The notes beneath the pieces were generated by a model, which did no database searches, was not told the DNA's origin, and saw only the letters and a program-made list of their open reading frames with translations. Position numbers and translations under genes: made by a program. Shown piece after piece: positions 32,156 through 44,089 of a stretch of 64,000 nt of DNA. The stretch lies in assembly GCA_963580285.1 (NCBI GenBank), contig OY757011.1, positions 121,365,846 through 121,429,845 of the forward strand, in the 5' to 3' direction. This DNA comes from Lucinisca nassula (taxonomy: Eukaryota; Mollusca; Bivalvia; Lucinida; Lucinidae). How positions within the stretch are numbered: the first letter of the stretch is position 1; each line of letters begins with the position of its first letter.

Positions 32156-32232
32156 GGAGCTTGGACTGTGGGTGCACGTTGGCGTCGCCTCAGTGAGGAG
32201 GTTCTAACGGGTACCCGCGGTCTGTGCTTTTA
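32156..32232. repeat. GTGGGT hairpin-family copy, diverged
   Basis: GACTGTGGGTGCACGTTGGCG closes on GGTTCTAACGGGTACCCGCGGTC, with CGCCTCAGTGAGG at the loop. Confidence 0.65.
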
Positions 32233-32395
32233 GGCGGGATTAGGGGTAATAATTCAGGTCAGGTCAGGTTCATTGCTGCTATACTGGTAACATGTAAGCC
32301 AGTACAACCTGTTGCAAGAGGGCAGATGGGACTCGACACCTCGGGAGGGCAACCCATATAGGAGTTGCTAGATCGCTAAACAAAGCTAGCGTGGG
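32233..32395. other. Unassigned spacer
   Basis: Contains GGTCAGGTCAGGTTCATTGC; no known family or frame. Confidence 0.35.
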
Positions 32396-33169
32396 TAGGC
32401 GTCTAGCTTTTGTAGCTCCTGAAAAATCTTTGATGAAAAATTTAACGTTGGTCTATATGACGAAAGAACAGATGAAAAAATAAGCCAAGAAAGCCCATTG
32501 TCTCTTACACAATGTAAGTCCTCATTATTGCATTGCATACAAAATTTTAGACTTTTAGCATTTATAGTTTCTGAGAAATCTTTGACGAAAAATTTTAACA
32601 TTGACCTATATGGAGAGAAAGAAGAATGAAAAAACAAATACACGAAAAAGTCAATAAAACCCAGCGTCTCTTACACGATAAACGTCATCATTACTGCATT
32701 GCATACTAAGTTTTTGGTTTCGAGCTTTTGTAGTTTCTGAGAAATCTTTGACGAAAAACTTGACATTGGCCTATATGGAGAGAAAGAAGAATGAAACAAA
32801 TAAACATAAAAAAGCCCATTGTCTCTTCCACCATGTACATGTATGCCATCATTAGTACATTGCATACCAAGTTTGATGCTTCTAGCTTTTATAGGTTCTG
32901 AGAAAGCTTTGACGAAATTTTTTTTGCATTGACTTATATGGAGAGAAGGAAGAATGAAGGAACACATAAACGAAATAGCCGAGAAAGCCCATTATATTTC
33001 ACCATTGTTGCATTGCATACTAAGTTTGAGGCTTCTAGCTTTTACAGTTCCCGAGAAATTAACATTGGCCGTTATGGAGAGAAAGAAGAATGAAAGAACA
33101 AATGGACAAATAAGCCTAGAAAGCCAATTGTCTCTTACACACGAAAAAAGTCATCATTATTTCATTGTA

Positions 33170-33469
33170 CGGCCCCGCCCATCGGGGCTTGAAGAAATAG
33201 ATTGGTTGCATGATGCTTCCAAGCAGAGCTGAAACCGACCCGCACACGTGTACTGGTAAACCGCTTAGAGGATCTAAGCCTGCCCAGGCAAAGCGGTTCG
33301 AGTCGGGCCGTCCATGCTTATAAGCCCTATTGGTTCCATTGGGCGGCATGGCTTGAGATGTCATTTCATCTCAATGTCGGGTAAAAGTCCCACAAAATTG
33401 GAAGCAACGTCTCCAAAATGACCACTACAGTGTTGACGGGGACGTTTAACCTCAAATCAAACAAACAAA
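33170..33469 (+). mobile_element. SINE-1 copy c
   Basis: 300 bp flanked by the 14-bp repeat ATTATTTCATTGTA (33156-33169 and 33470-33483). It starts CGGCCCCGCCCATCGGGGCT and ends in a CAAACAAACAAA tail. AAGCGGTTCGAGTCGGGC holds a near-perfect pol III B-box (GGTTCGAGTC), with a TGGTAAACCGCTTAGAGG segment upstream in A-box position. A tRNA-derived SINE is therefore likely. The target is a unit of the 172 bp array. Confidence 0.92.
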
Positions 33470-33749
33470 ATTATTTCATTGTATACAAAGTTTAAGGCTT
33501 GCAGCTTCTATAGTTTCTGAGAAATCTTTGACGAATAATTTAAAATTGGTCTATATAGAGGGAAAGAAGAATGAAAGAACAGAAGAACAAATAAGCCTAG
33601 AAAGCCCATTGTCTCTTACACGATATAAGTCATCAATATTGCATTGCATACCAAGTTTTAGGCCTCTAGCTTTTATAGTTTCTGAGAAATCTTTGACATT
33701 TTTTTATAATGGGACTTATATGAGGGGATATAAAAATTGAATAAAAAAA

Positions 33750-34090
33750 TAAATAAGCAATCTATATAGTCAGGAGAAAAATGTTGTACTTAAAGAATTA
33801 TGCCACCCATATTCTGCCCATGTACAGATTTTCAAGAGTTTATCTTTTGTTGTTGCCAAGAATAAGTCAAATGACATTTACTTAACTAGCCCATGTTTTT
33901 CTTGAGCTCTATAACAGGAAGAAAAGGGGACAAATACAAGGGAATATGACAGACAGAAGCTGAATTTTCTCTCAAGGTGCTTTACTTGTATACCAAAGAT
34001 ACACTCAAAAGTATTTTAGTTACGGAATAACTCAAGTACGGAAGAACAGAAGAACGGACATGTGTAAACCAGTATACTTTTTTTCAAAAG
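33750..34090. other. Non-array sequence within the 172 bp array
   Basis: Contains AATTATGCCACCCATATTC and a GTACGGAAGAACAGAAGAAC tract. No match to other parts of the window; probably an insertion of unknown type. Confidence 0.35.
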
Positions 34091-35071
34091 TGGGGGTATG
34101 AAAAATTTAACATTGGCCTATATGGAGAGAAAGAAGAATAAAAAACAAATAAACGAAAAAGTCAATAAAACAATACACGATAAACGTCAGCATTACTGCA
34201 TTGCATAATAAGTTTGTAGCTTCTGGCTTTTATAGTTTCTGAGAAATCCTTGACGAAAAATATTAACATTAACCTATATGGAGAGAAAGAAGAATGAAAA
34301 AAAAAAACAAATAAACGAAAAAGTCAATAAAACCCAGCATCTCTTACACGACAATCGTCATCATTACTGCATTGCATACTAAGTTTGTGCCTTCTAGCTT
34401 TTGTAGTTTCTGAGAAATCTTTGACTAAAAAAAAATTAACATTGGTCAACATGGAAAGAACGAAAAATTAAACAGATGAACAAATAAGCATAGAAAGTCA
34501 ATTGTCTCTATCACGATAAAAGTCATCATTACTGCATTGCATACCGTGTTTGTGGCTTCTAGCATTTATAGTTTCTGAGAAATCTTAGACGAAAAATTTA
34601 TCATTGGCCTACATGTATATGGAGAGAAAGGAGAATGAAAAAAACAAATAAACGAAAAAGTCAATAAAACCCAGCGTCTCTTACACGATAAAGACATCAT
34701 TACTGCATTGCATACTAAGTTTGTGGCTTCTTGCTTTTATAGTTTCTGAGAAATCTTTGACGAAAAATTTTAACATTGACCTATATGGAGAGAAAGAAGA
34801 ATGAAAAAAAATAATATAAACGAAAAAACCAATAAAACCCAGCGTCTCTTACACGATAAACGTCATCATTACTGCATTGCATACTAAGTTTGTGGCTTCT
34901 AGCTTTTGTAGTTTCTGAGAAATCTTTGACGAAAAATTTAACATTGGTCTTTATGGAAAGAAAGAAGAATGAAACAGATAAATAAATAAAGCTAGAAAGC
35001 CCATTGTCTCTTACACGATATAAGTCATCATTAGTGCGTTGCATACCAAGTTTGAGGCTTCTAGCTTTTAT

Positions 35072-35372
35072 TCGGCCCCCGCCCATCGGGGCTTGAAGAA
35101 ATAGATGGGCTGCATGATCCTTCCACGCAGAGCTGAAACTGACCCGCACACGAGTACTGGTAAACCGCTTAGAGGATCTAAGCCTGCCCAGGCAAAGCGG
35201 TGCGAGTCGGCCCGTCCATGCTTATAAACCCTATTGGTTTCATTGGGCGGCAGGGTTTGAGATGTCATTTCATCTCAATGTCGGGTAAAAGTCCCACAAA
35301 ATTGGAAGCAAAGTCTCCAAAATGACCTATACAGTGTTGACGGGGACGTTAAACCTCAAATCAAACAAGCAA
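35072..35372 (+). mobile_element. SINE-1 copy d
   Basis: Full-length copy between TTCTAGCTTTTAT (35059-35071) and TTCTAGGTTTTAT (35373-35385), a 13-bp target duplication with one change. The target is again the 172 bp array. Its B-box region reads GGTGCGAGTC, with one change from copy c. Confidence 0.88.
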
Positions 35373-35835
35373 TTCTAGGTTTTATAGGTTCTGAGAAATC
35401 TTTGACGAATAGTTTTATATTGACCTATTTGGAGAGAAGGAAGACTGAAAAAAAAACAACCAACAAATGAACAAATAGGCCGAGAAAGCCCATTGTCTCT
35501 TACACGATCTATTTCACCAGTATTGTATTGCATCCTAAGTTTGAGGCTTCTAGCTTTTATAGTTCCTGAGATATCTTTGACGAAAGAATTAACACTGACC
35601 TTTATATTATGGAGAGAAAGAAGAATGAAATAACAAATGAACAAATAAGCCTAGAAAACCCAATGTCTCTTTCACGATATAAGTCATCATTATTGCATTG
35701 TATACAAAGTTTGAGGTTTGAAGACGTTGGTGCTGGCTACACTTTCTTCTGGAGTGGACGCAGAAAAGAAGAGACGGGAAGCGGGAGAAGGCTTCGCCAT
35801 CCAGCAAGCTCTCAAGACTTCCAAAAGGCATAAAT

Positions 35836-35925
35836 GCTCTACAGTATATAATTGCAACACGCAACACTATGACCTTGTCCGGAACAGTCCTTCGTGGGCA
35901 CACACTGTCCGTGTTGGGGACATTG
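35836..35925 (+). repeat. IR-3 boundary module, copy 1
   Basis: GTATATAATTGCAACACGCA, GACCTTGTCCGGAACAGTCC, TTCGTGGGC and GTCCGTGTTGGGGACATTGC. The same module is inverted at 42047-42127 and, more diverged, at 59612-59690. Confidence 0.78.
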
Positions 35926-36782
35926 CATTTCTGTTGAATAGTTGGCGTGTCATACTAAGTTATTTATAAGACTTTCAAGGGGCGTAACAAATCAAAACAA
36001 ACAAAAAAAAATCAACACTCTGCATATTTTGCAATAGTTTGGTTAATCACTTTAATTTTGATTAAAGGATTTCAATTAAAAAATACATAAAAATATGCCT
36101 AACATAAAGTTTTATGAATCTATTCCAGTTTGTATTGGTGACAAAATATTTGCTGGTAATAAACCTGTTCATAGTGGAAATTATTTTGATACTAATAGTA
36201 AGTTGCGGTCCGCCGTGAAAGAAGTCACCTAACTCCCAATCGGCTAGCTGATAACTGTCAAGCATACAGGAGTCAGCATATTGGCAGCCTAGGGAAAAGA
36301 CCTACAACTAATCCCAGCTGGCGAACTAGGGGTAACCCCTATGTGCCCTTGGCACCCGGTTACCTTAAAACATCCGTCAAGTCATCTATTTATTTTGCAT
36401 CAGGACAAAGAAGAAGAATAACGTTGAATTCGAAGGGATGTTTTTATTGTATCGTGATCCCAAATGAATATCAAAGGAGTCAGTAAAATGTCCATTTAAA
36501 GAAGCATTTAACCCAGCTAATTAAGAATCAATTAGTCCTTACAAAAGAAACATTCTGACTAAAAGACAAAAATTATTCTATTGTGGAAGCAGGCTACAAT
36601 CCGCATACAAATCCATACACTTTCCACTTGTCTGGAGCGAAATAATCCGTAATCAAAATTTGCCGCATGACGTTAAATTAAACTGGAAATTTCTTCTGAC
36701 GAAACGTCAACTTTCAACGTCATTTTCCACGTTTTACGCTGATACTCGTAACCGCTGATACTCGTTTTCAGCATTTCTTTTA

Positions 36783-36828
36783 GGGCTACTGATGAGGCCT
36801 TGATGGCCGAAACAAGCTTGTCTGGCCC
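36783..36828 (+). ncRNA. Type-I hammerhead ribozyme (left arm, plus strand)
   Basis: All core elements are present in order. Stem I 3' strand GGGCTA (36783-36788); CTGATGA (36789-36795); stem II GGCC/GGCC over loop TTGAT (36796-36808); GAA (36809-36811); stem III ACAAGCTTGT (36812-36821), a 10-nt self-complementary palindrome; cleavage-site C (36822) after GT; stem I 5' strand TGGCCC (36823-36828), pairing GGGCTA with one G-U. Stem I extends outward through AAA-GAA with TTC-T-TTT, leaving bulges typical of loop contacts. Cleavage is predicted after 36822. Minimal stem III is known from hammerheads of Penelope-like elements and retrozymes. It reads into the satellite array. Confidence 0.9.
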
Positions 36829-37009
36829 AAAGAACAAATGGATTCTGCTATTTTCGTTTTTGAATGCGTTCATGGTTCTCAAAGGGCATCCCTTTTAGCC
36901 TTATTTAATACACATGATTTAAAGCAAACTAGACATTTGAACAATTTCCAGCAATTGTTTTTAGCGATTGGTGGATTCTATACATGGACTCCTTTAATAG
37001 ATTGTTCCC

Positions 37010-40000
37010 AGCAAGGACAATTTATATAGGTATGTTTAATAGACTGTTCCCACCAAGGACACTTTCTGTAGGTATGTTTTATAGACTGTTCCAAGCACAG
37101 ACACTTCTGTAGGTATGTTTATAGACTGTTCCCAGCCCGGACAATTATATAGGTATGTTAAATAGACTGTTCCCACCAAGGACACTTTTCGTAGTTATGG
37201 TTAGTAGACATTTTCCAGCACGGACACTTTCTAAAGCTTTCATTAAAAGACTGGTCCCAGCATGGACACTTTCTGTAGGTATATTTAAAAGACTGTTCCC
37301 ACCACGGACACTTTCTGTAGTACGCTTCAGAGTCTGTTCCCAGCACGGACACTTTCTGAAGCTATGTTTGATAGATTGTTCCCAGCACGGACATTTCTGT
37401 AGATATGGTTAATAGACTGTTCACACCAAGGACACTTTCTGAAGGTATTTTAATAGATTGTCTGCAGCACGGATACTTCTGTTGGTATGTTTAATAGACT
37501 GTTTCCAACAAGGACACTTTCTATACGTATGTTTAATAAGAAGTTCCCACCAAGCACACTTTCTGTAGCTATGTTTAATAGACTGTTCCAAGCATGGACA
37601 CTTACTGTTGCTATGTTTAATAGACTTTTCTCACCAAGGACACTTTCTGTAGCTATGTTTAATAGAATGTTTCCACCAAGGACACTTTCTGTAGCCATTT
37701 ATAACAGATTGTTCCCACCAAGGACACTTCATGTAGCTATATTTAATAGACTGTTCCCAGCATGGACACTTTTTGTAGCTATGTTTAATAGGCTGTTTCC
37801 AGCACGGACACTTCTGTATATATGTTTAATAGACTGTTTCCAACAAGGACTCTTTCTATACGTATGTTTAATAAACTGTTCCCACCAAGGACACTTTCTG
37901 TAGCTATGTTTAATAGAATTTCCATACCAAGGACACTTTCTGTAGCCGTTTTTAACAGACTGTTCCCACCAAGGACACTTCATGTAGCTATGTTTAATAG
38001 ACTGTTCCCAGCATGGACACTTTTTGTAGCTATGTTTAATAGGCTGTTTCCAGCACGGACACTTCTGTATATATGTTTAATAGACTGTTTCCAACAATGA
38101 CTCTTTCTATACGTATGTTTAATAAACTGTTCCCACCAAGGACACTTTCTGTAGCTATGTTTAATAGAATGTCCCCACCAAGGACACTTTCTGTAGCCGT
38201 TTTTAACAGACTGTTCCCACCAAGGACACTTCATGTAGCTATGTTTAATAGAATGTTCCCAGCATGGACACTTTTTGTAGCTATGTTTAATAGAATAATC
38301 CCACCAAGGACACTTTCTGTAGCCATTTACAACAGATTGTTTCCACCAAGGACACTTCATGTAGCTATGTTTAATAGACTGTTCCCAGCATGGACACTTT
38401 TTGTAGCTATGTTTAATAGGCTGTTTCCAGCACGGACACTTCTGTATATATGTTTAATAGACTGTTTCCAACAAGGACTCTTTCTATACGTATGTTTAAT
38501 AAACTGTTCCCACCAAGGACACTTTCTGTAGCTATGTTTAATAGAATTTCCATACCAAGGACACTTTCTGTAGCCGTTTTTAACAGACTGTTCCCACCAA
38601 GGACACTTCATGTAGCTATGTTTAATAGACTGTTCCCAGCATGGACACTTTTTGTAGCTATGTTTAATAGGCTGTTTCCAGCACTGACACTTCTGTATAT
38701 ATGTTTAATAGACTGTTTCCAACAAGGACTCTTTCTATACGTATGTTTAATAAACTGTTCCCACCAAGGACACTTTCTGTAGCTATGTTTAATAGAATGT
38801 CCCCACCAAGGACAATTTCTGTAGCCGTTTTTAACAGACTGTTCCCACCAAGGACACTTCATGTAGCTATGTTTAATAGACTGCTCCCAGCATGGACACT
38901 TTTTGTAGCTATGTTTAATAGAATGTTCCCACCAAGGACACTTTCTGAAGCCATTTTTAACAGATTGTTCCCACCAAGGACACTTCATGTAGCTATGTTT
39001 AATAGACTGTTCCCAGCATGGACACTTTTTGTAGCTATGTTAGATAGGCTGTTTCCAGCACGGACACTTCTGTGTATATGTTTAATAGACTGTTTCCAAC
39101 AAGGACTCTTTCTATACGTATGTTTAATAAACTGTTCCCACCAAGGACACTTTCTGTAGCTATGTTTAATAGAATGTCCCCACCAAGGACACTTTCTGTA
39201 GCCGTTTTTAACAGACTGTTCCCACAAAGGACACTTCATGTAGCTATGTTTAATAGACTGTTCCCAGCATGGACACTTTTTGTAGCTATGTTTAATAGGC
39301 TGTTTCCAGCACGGACACTTCTGTATATATGTTAAATAGACTGCTTCCAACAAGGACTCTTTCTATACGTATGTTTAATAAACTGCTCCCACCAAGGACA
39401 CTTTCTGTAGCTATGTTTAATAGAATGTCCCCACCAAGGACTCTTTCTGTAGCCGTTTTTAACAGACTGTTCCCACCAAGGACACTTCATGTAGCTATGT
39501 GTAATAGAATGTTCCCAGCATGGACACTTTTTGTAGCTATGTTTAATAGAATGTTCTCACCAAGGACACTTTCTGTAGCCATTTTTAACAGACTGTTCCC
39601 ACCAAAGACACTTCATGTAGCTATGTTTAATAGACTGTTCCCAGCATGGACACTTTTTGTAGCTGTGTTTAATAGGCTGTTTCCAGTACGGACACTTCTG
39701 TATATATGTTTAATAGACTGTTTCCAACAAGGACTCTTTCTATACGTATGTTTAATAAACTTTTCCCACCAAGGACACTCTCTGTAGCTATGTTTAATAG
39801 AATGTCCCCACCAAGGACACTTTCTGAAGCCGTTTTTAACAGACTGTTCCCACCAAGGACACTTCATGTAGCTATGTTTAATAGACTGTTCCCAGCATGG
39901 ACACTTTTTGTAGCTATGTTTAATAGGCTGTTTCCAGCACGGACACTTCTGTATATATGTTTAATAGACTGTTTCCAACAAGGACTCTTTTTATACGTAT

Positions 40001-41290
40001 GTTTAATAAACTGTTCCCACCAAGGACACTTTCTGTAGCTATGTTTAATAGAATGTCCCCACCAAGGACACTTTCTGTAGCCGTTTTTAACAATCTGTTC
40101 CCACCAAGGACACTTCGTGTAGCTATGTTTAATAGACTGTTCCCAGCATGGACACTTTTTGTAACTATGTTTAATAGAATGTTCCCACCAAGGACACTTT
40201 CTGTAGCCATTTTTAACAGACTGTTCCCACCAAGGACACTTCATGTAGCTATGTTTAATAGACTGTTCCCAGCATGGACACTTTTTGTAGCTATGTTTAA
40301 TAGGCTGTTTCCAGCACGGACACTTCTGTATATATGTTTAATAGACTGTTTCCAACAAGGTCTCTTTCTATACGTATATTTTATAAACTGTTCCCACCAA
40401 GGACACTTTCTGTAGCTATGTTTAATAGAATGTTCCCACCAAGGACACTTTCTGCAGCCATTTGTAACAGACTGTTCCCACTAAGGACACTTTTTGTAGC
40501 TATGTTTAATAGGCTGTTTCCAGCACGGACACTTCTGTATATATGTTAAATAGACTGTTTCCAACAAGGAATCTTTCTATACGTATGTTTAATAAACTGT
40601 TCCCACCAAGGATACTTTCTGTAGCTATGTTTAATAGAATGTCCCCACCAAGGACACTTTCTGTAGCCGTTTTTAACAGAGTGTTCCCACCAAGGACACT
40701 TCATGTAGCTATGTTTAATAGACTGTTCCCAGCATGGACACCTTTTGTAGATATGTTTAATAGGCTGTTTTCAGCTAGGACACTTCTGTATATATGTTTA
40801 ATAGACTATTTCCAACAAGGACTCTTTCTATACGTATGTTTAATAAACTGTTCCCACCAAGGACACTTTCTGTAGCTATGTTTAATAGAATGTCCCCACC
40901 AAGGACACTTTCTGTAGCCATGTTTAATAGACTGTTGGCACCAAGGACACTTTCTGTAATTATGTTTAATAGACTGTTCCCGACAAGGATACTTTCTGTA
41001 GCTATGAATATTAGTCTCTTCGGAGCACGGACACTTCTGAAGGTATGTTCAATAGACGGACGGACACTCCTGTAGGTATGTATAATAGACTGTTCCCACC
41101 AAGGACACTGTCTGAACCTATGTCAGGTAGACTGTTCCCATCACGGAAACTCACTGGAGCTATGATTTATAGACTGTTCCCATCACGTACACTTCTGTAG
41201 GTATGTTTAATAGACTGTTCCCAGCACGGACGGTTTCTGAAGCTATGTTCAATACACTGTTCCCACCAAAGACACTTGTTTCATATGTCG
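37010..41290 (+). repeat. 42-bp satellite array, left arm
   Basis: About 100 monomers of a 42-bp unit (AATAGACTGTTCCCACCAAG then GACACTTTCTGTAGCTATGTTT). Monomer variants (CCAGCATGG, CCAGCACGG, CCAACAAGG) follow a fixed order, giving higher-order units of about 251, 377 and occasionally 209 bp, i.e. six, nine or five monomers minus one base. Because 42 is a multiple of three, long frames exist on both strands (14-residue repeats such as MFNRLFPPRTLSVA), but the one-base deficit shifts frame each higher-order unit, so these are not proteins. Confidence 0.95.
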
Positions 41291-41870
41291 GGGGCTGGCA
41301 AAACGTATATGTGACGGGACAATACGAGGGAACCTCGAATCTATGTCCACTTGTGGGGCACTAACGCAAAGGAAATTCTAAGATACTTAGAATCCTTTAC
41401 AATATTTATATGGAATAAGTCTAATATTAATAAACAGCACTGGTTACATAATTTTACAAAGACAAACTTAAAGGGACAGTTGACTCGCAATCTATTCCAC
41501 TTAGGTTAAGACAGAATGAAAATTAGTCTGGGCCCAATTAAATTTCTGTCTTAATACAAGTGGAATACACTTGAATCACACTTGAATTACACATGCAGTA
41601 CACACACTCATTCACACCCTCACATACTTAACATAATGTTCTTTCTCCCTTCCTGTTGATGATAAGGACCTGATGAGTGTTTATGGCACCATAATGTTTT
41701 ATATAAATTTTATATTAACCAGTATATTCACAGTAATGACTGTTTCACCAACCAGTTTTTGCCTCTGTGTTATACCGTGGCGATTACATCTATAGCTGCT
41801 CACCGCCGAATAAAATGTAGTAACATGGGTGGGGGACACATAAACCCCTTTACATCATTCTATACTCATC
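41291..41870. other. Start of spacer between the satellite arms
   Basis: AT-rich unique sequence with no gene, following the last recognisable monomer near 41280. An ACACTTGAATCACACTTGAA short repeat is present. Confidence 0.4.
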
Positions 41871-42000
41871 ATCCATATCATCACTGCCTCATATCACTGA
41901 TGCCTCATATCACTGATGCCTCGTATCACCGTTGTCTTATATCAACGATGCCTCATATTAACGATGCCTTATATCAACAATGCCTCATATCAATGATTGA
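41871..42000. repeat. ~16 bp minisatellite (CATATCACTGATGCCT)
   Basis: About seven imperfect copies, with later ones reading CATATCAACGATGCCT. The small frame over it is not coding. Confidence 0.8.
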
Positions 42001-42046
42001 CGTCAGGTGAGCGATTCAGGCTGCAATGTTGATATTCTATAAGTGT

Positions 42047-42127
42047 AACTGCAATGTCTCCAACACGGACAGTGGGCGCCCACGAAGGACAAGGTCATAG
42101 TGTTGCGTGTTGCAATTATATACTGTA
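42047..42127 (-). repeat. IR-3 boundary module, copy 2 (inverted)
   Basis: AATGTCTCCAACACGGACAG, CACGAAGGACAAGGTCATAG and GTTGCGTGTTGCAATTATAT: reverse complement of 35836-35925, internally shortened. It lies in the spacer rather than at an arm end. Confidence 0.78.
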
Positions 42128-42777
42128 GCCTGTATTACGTGCTATTCGACGTTTAACATTGACAGAGTGCAAATGCCATTTGTAGTTTTGCTTTTTTGTG
42201 CTTCATGTTAGCACGTATGGACATGAAGTTGTAAAACAATAAAACAACGGGCTAAATCCCGCCCACAATATCGCAACATTTTCTGACTCCGAGAGAACGC
42301 ATTGTTTGAAGAAAGGATAGGCATGCCCTCTGCCAGGCTGATCAGGCTCGGAAGAGCCCAGAGGGACCTAAGGTCCGTGTCAATGAATGCGTCTTAAGGA
42401 ACAGGAGAATATATGATTTAAGGTTGAGAATCCGAACGGTTTCTTATATAAGGACTTTCATGATAAGAGGGGTGGGTCATGCCCCAGGGGACCCCGGTGT
42501 ATCCAAGGTCAATGTCGTTAAATGCATCTTACCATAAGAAACAAGAATACATTGTTCATGGGTGGGGATCATAAGCAGTTTCCGAGTTATTGCACATTTT
42601 ATGAAATGAAGGGGTAGGACATGCCCACGGGTGACCCATTGGGAACCAAGATCTATGTCAGTATATGTGGTTTATCATAAGGAACAAGAATATAATATAG
42701 TCTATAGAGTGTTCCATTAATTCTGTCACTGTTTCGTGACCATACTGCACTAAAAGAGTAAGGGGTGCAATAAAAAA
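42128..42777. other. Unassigned spacer
   Basis: A loose ~155 bp repeat is visible (CATGCCC..GGGGACC..GG, then GTCAATG/GTCAGTATATG and AAGGAACA(A/G)GAATA near 42345, 42478 and 42606). No coding frame supported. Confidence 0.5.
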
Positions 42778-43690
42778 CAACAAGAGGACCATTATGGTCC
42801 TGTATCGCTAACCTGAGTACAAGTCTGTTCAACACTTTCTCAGAATAAACAATTTGAAGTTTTCCACAATTGGCCATTATGACCTACATAGTGGAACCAG
42901 GTGAACGAATCTGAACAAGGTCGATGTCAGGATGTATCTGACCGAGTGTGATCAAAATCCATGAGAAAAATCCGTTTGAAAATTTCCACCATGTCAGCCA
43001 TAATATGACCTGCTTACGAAGTGGAGCAGAAACATTTGAACAAATCTGAGAAAGATCAATGTCAGGATGCTAATGACAAAGTTTGATCAAATTCCAATCA
43101 AAGGTTCATGAGAAGTTGTTTGAAGTTTTTTATGATGTCAGCCATTTTGACCTACTTATGCACTGGATGCATTTGCATAAATTTGAGACTGGTCCATAAT
43201 TATATGGATGCTTCTGACCAAGTTTCATCAAATTCTGTTTATCTGTTCATGAGAAAAAGCCATTTTATTTTTTTCAAGATGACAGCCATTTTGACCTACT
43301 TATGCAGTATGTGAACCATTTGCATAAATTTGAGACTGGTCCAAATAAGGATGCTTCTGACCAAGTTTGATCTGTTCATGAGAAAAAGCCATGTAAAGTT
43401 ATTTCAAGATGGCGGCCATAATGACCTACTTATTCATTGGAGAGGGCTCATTTGAATAAAACTGAGAAAGGTTGATGCCAGGATGCTTCAGGTCAAGTTT
43501 GGACATTAGTTTTTGAAGAGCTGTTGTTTGAACAAAATACACTTCGTAAATACAAACTATGTCACTGTGACCTAATTTCACTACAGATTTGGATGATATG
43601 AATAATCTTGAGAACCAAGGTCCCAACGATGTATCATACCAATTTTGAGTCAACTATACCAAGCTTTTTCGGATACTAAGTCAATTTAGT
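42778..43690 (+). repeat. Hairpin-headed degenerate tandem repeat, left half
   Basis: Head AGGACCATTATGGTCCT then ~150 bp units with ATTTGAACAAATCTGAGAAA, GTCAGGATGCT, AAGTTTGATCAAATTCC and ATGTCAGCCATTTTGACCTA. The same words occur inverted at 44090-44705. Confidence 0.8.
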
Positions 43691-43705
43691 TGTTTTGCTA
43701 TTTTT

Positions 43706-43790
43706 AGCTCACTGAGACGAAGTCTCAGTGTAGCTATTGTGATCACTTTTTGTCTGTCCGTCCGTCCGTCCGTCCGTCGTCCGTAAACAC
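43706..43790 (+). repeat. Hairpin AGCTCACTGAGACGAAGTCT.. plus (GTCC)n
   Basis: A perfect hairpin (CACTGAGACGAAGTCTCAGTG core, 43711-43731) followed by TGTCTGTCCGTCCGTCCGTC. The clearest example of the hairpin plus GTCC-tract head. Confidence 0.88.
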
Positions 43791-44089
43791 TTGTTCAAAC
43801 GACTTCTTCTCCGAAACCACTGCACCTACGACTCTCAAAATTTATATGCAGCATGATCAGACTCGAGACTTACAAGTTTGCGAAAATTATCCGGGTCGAC
43901 AATCCAAGATGGCCGCCGTTACTAAAAATAGCAAAAACAACTAAATCGACTTTTCTCTAGAACCGCATGGTATAATTGGCTGATTTTTGGTATTGAGCTT
44001 CGATGGGCACTAGGTTCTCAAATTTATATACAAAAACTCTGTAGTGGAATTAGGTCACGGTGACCTACTTTATATTAACGACATATATT

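Larger units (their letters stand above)
32396..35720 (-). repeat. ~172 bp tandem array (GTTTCTGAGAAATCTTTGACG family)
   Basis: At least twelve units share TTTCTGAGAAATCTTTGACG, ACATTGGCCTATATGGAGAG, AGAAAGAAGAATGAA, GTCTCTTACACGAT and TCATTACTGCATTGCATACT, spaced about 165-180 bp apart. SINE-1 inserted twice into it, and 33750-34090 holds foreign sequence. Frames across it are repeat translations. The strand is arbitrary. Confidence 0.87.
35926..41290 (+). repeat. Left arm of giant inverted repeat IR-3
   Basis: Begins TGTTGAATAGTTGGCGTGTC, mirrored at 59420-59441. It contains a 5' unique part (35926-36770), a hammerhead ribozyme (36783-36828), a short lead (36829-37010) and a 42-bp satellite array (37010-41290). 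The right arm (44711-59441) has the same order inverted, plus a 3.25 kb insertion and a longer array. Confidence 0.92.

Noticed and set aside
35609..35969. Overlapping frames of 74-98 codons on both strands near 35.6-35.97 kb
   Set aside because: They span the end of the 172-bp array and the IR-3 boundary module; neither strand shows known motifs.
37010..41290. CRISPR-like array of regularly spaced repeats
   Set aside because: Monomers are contiguous with no unique spacers, the host is eukaryotic, and there are no cas genes.
41667..41695. CTGATGAG in the spacer as a hammerhead core
   Set aside because: No GAAA at a suitable distance and no complementary stems.
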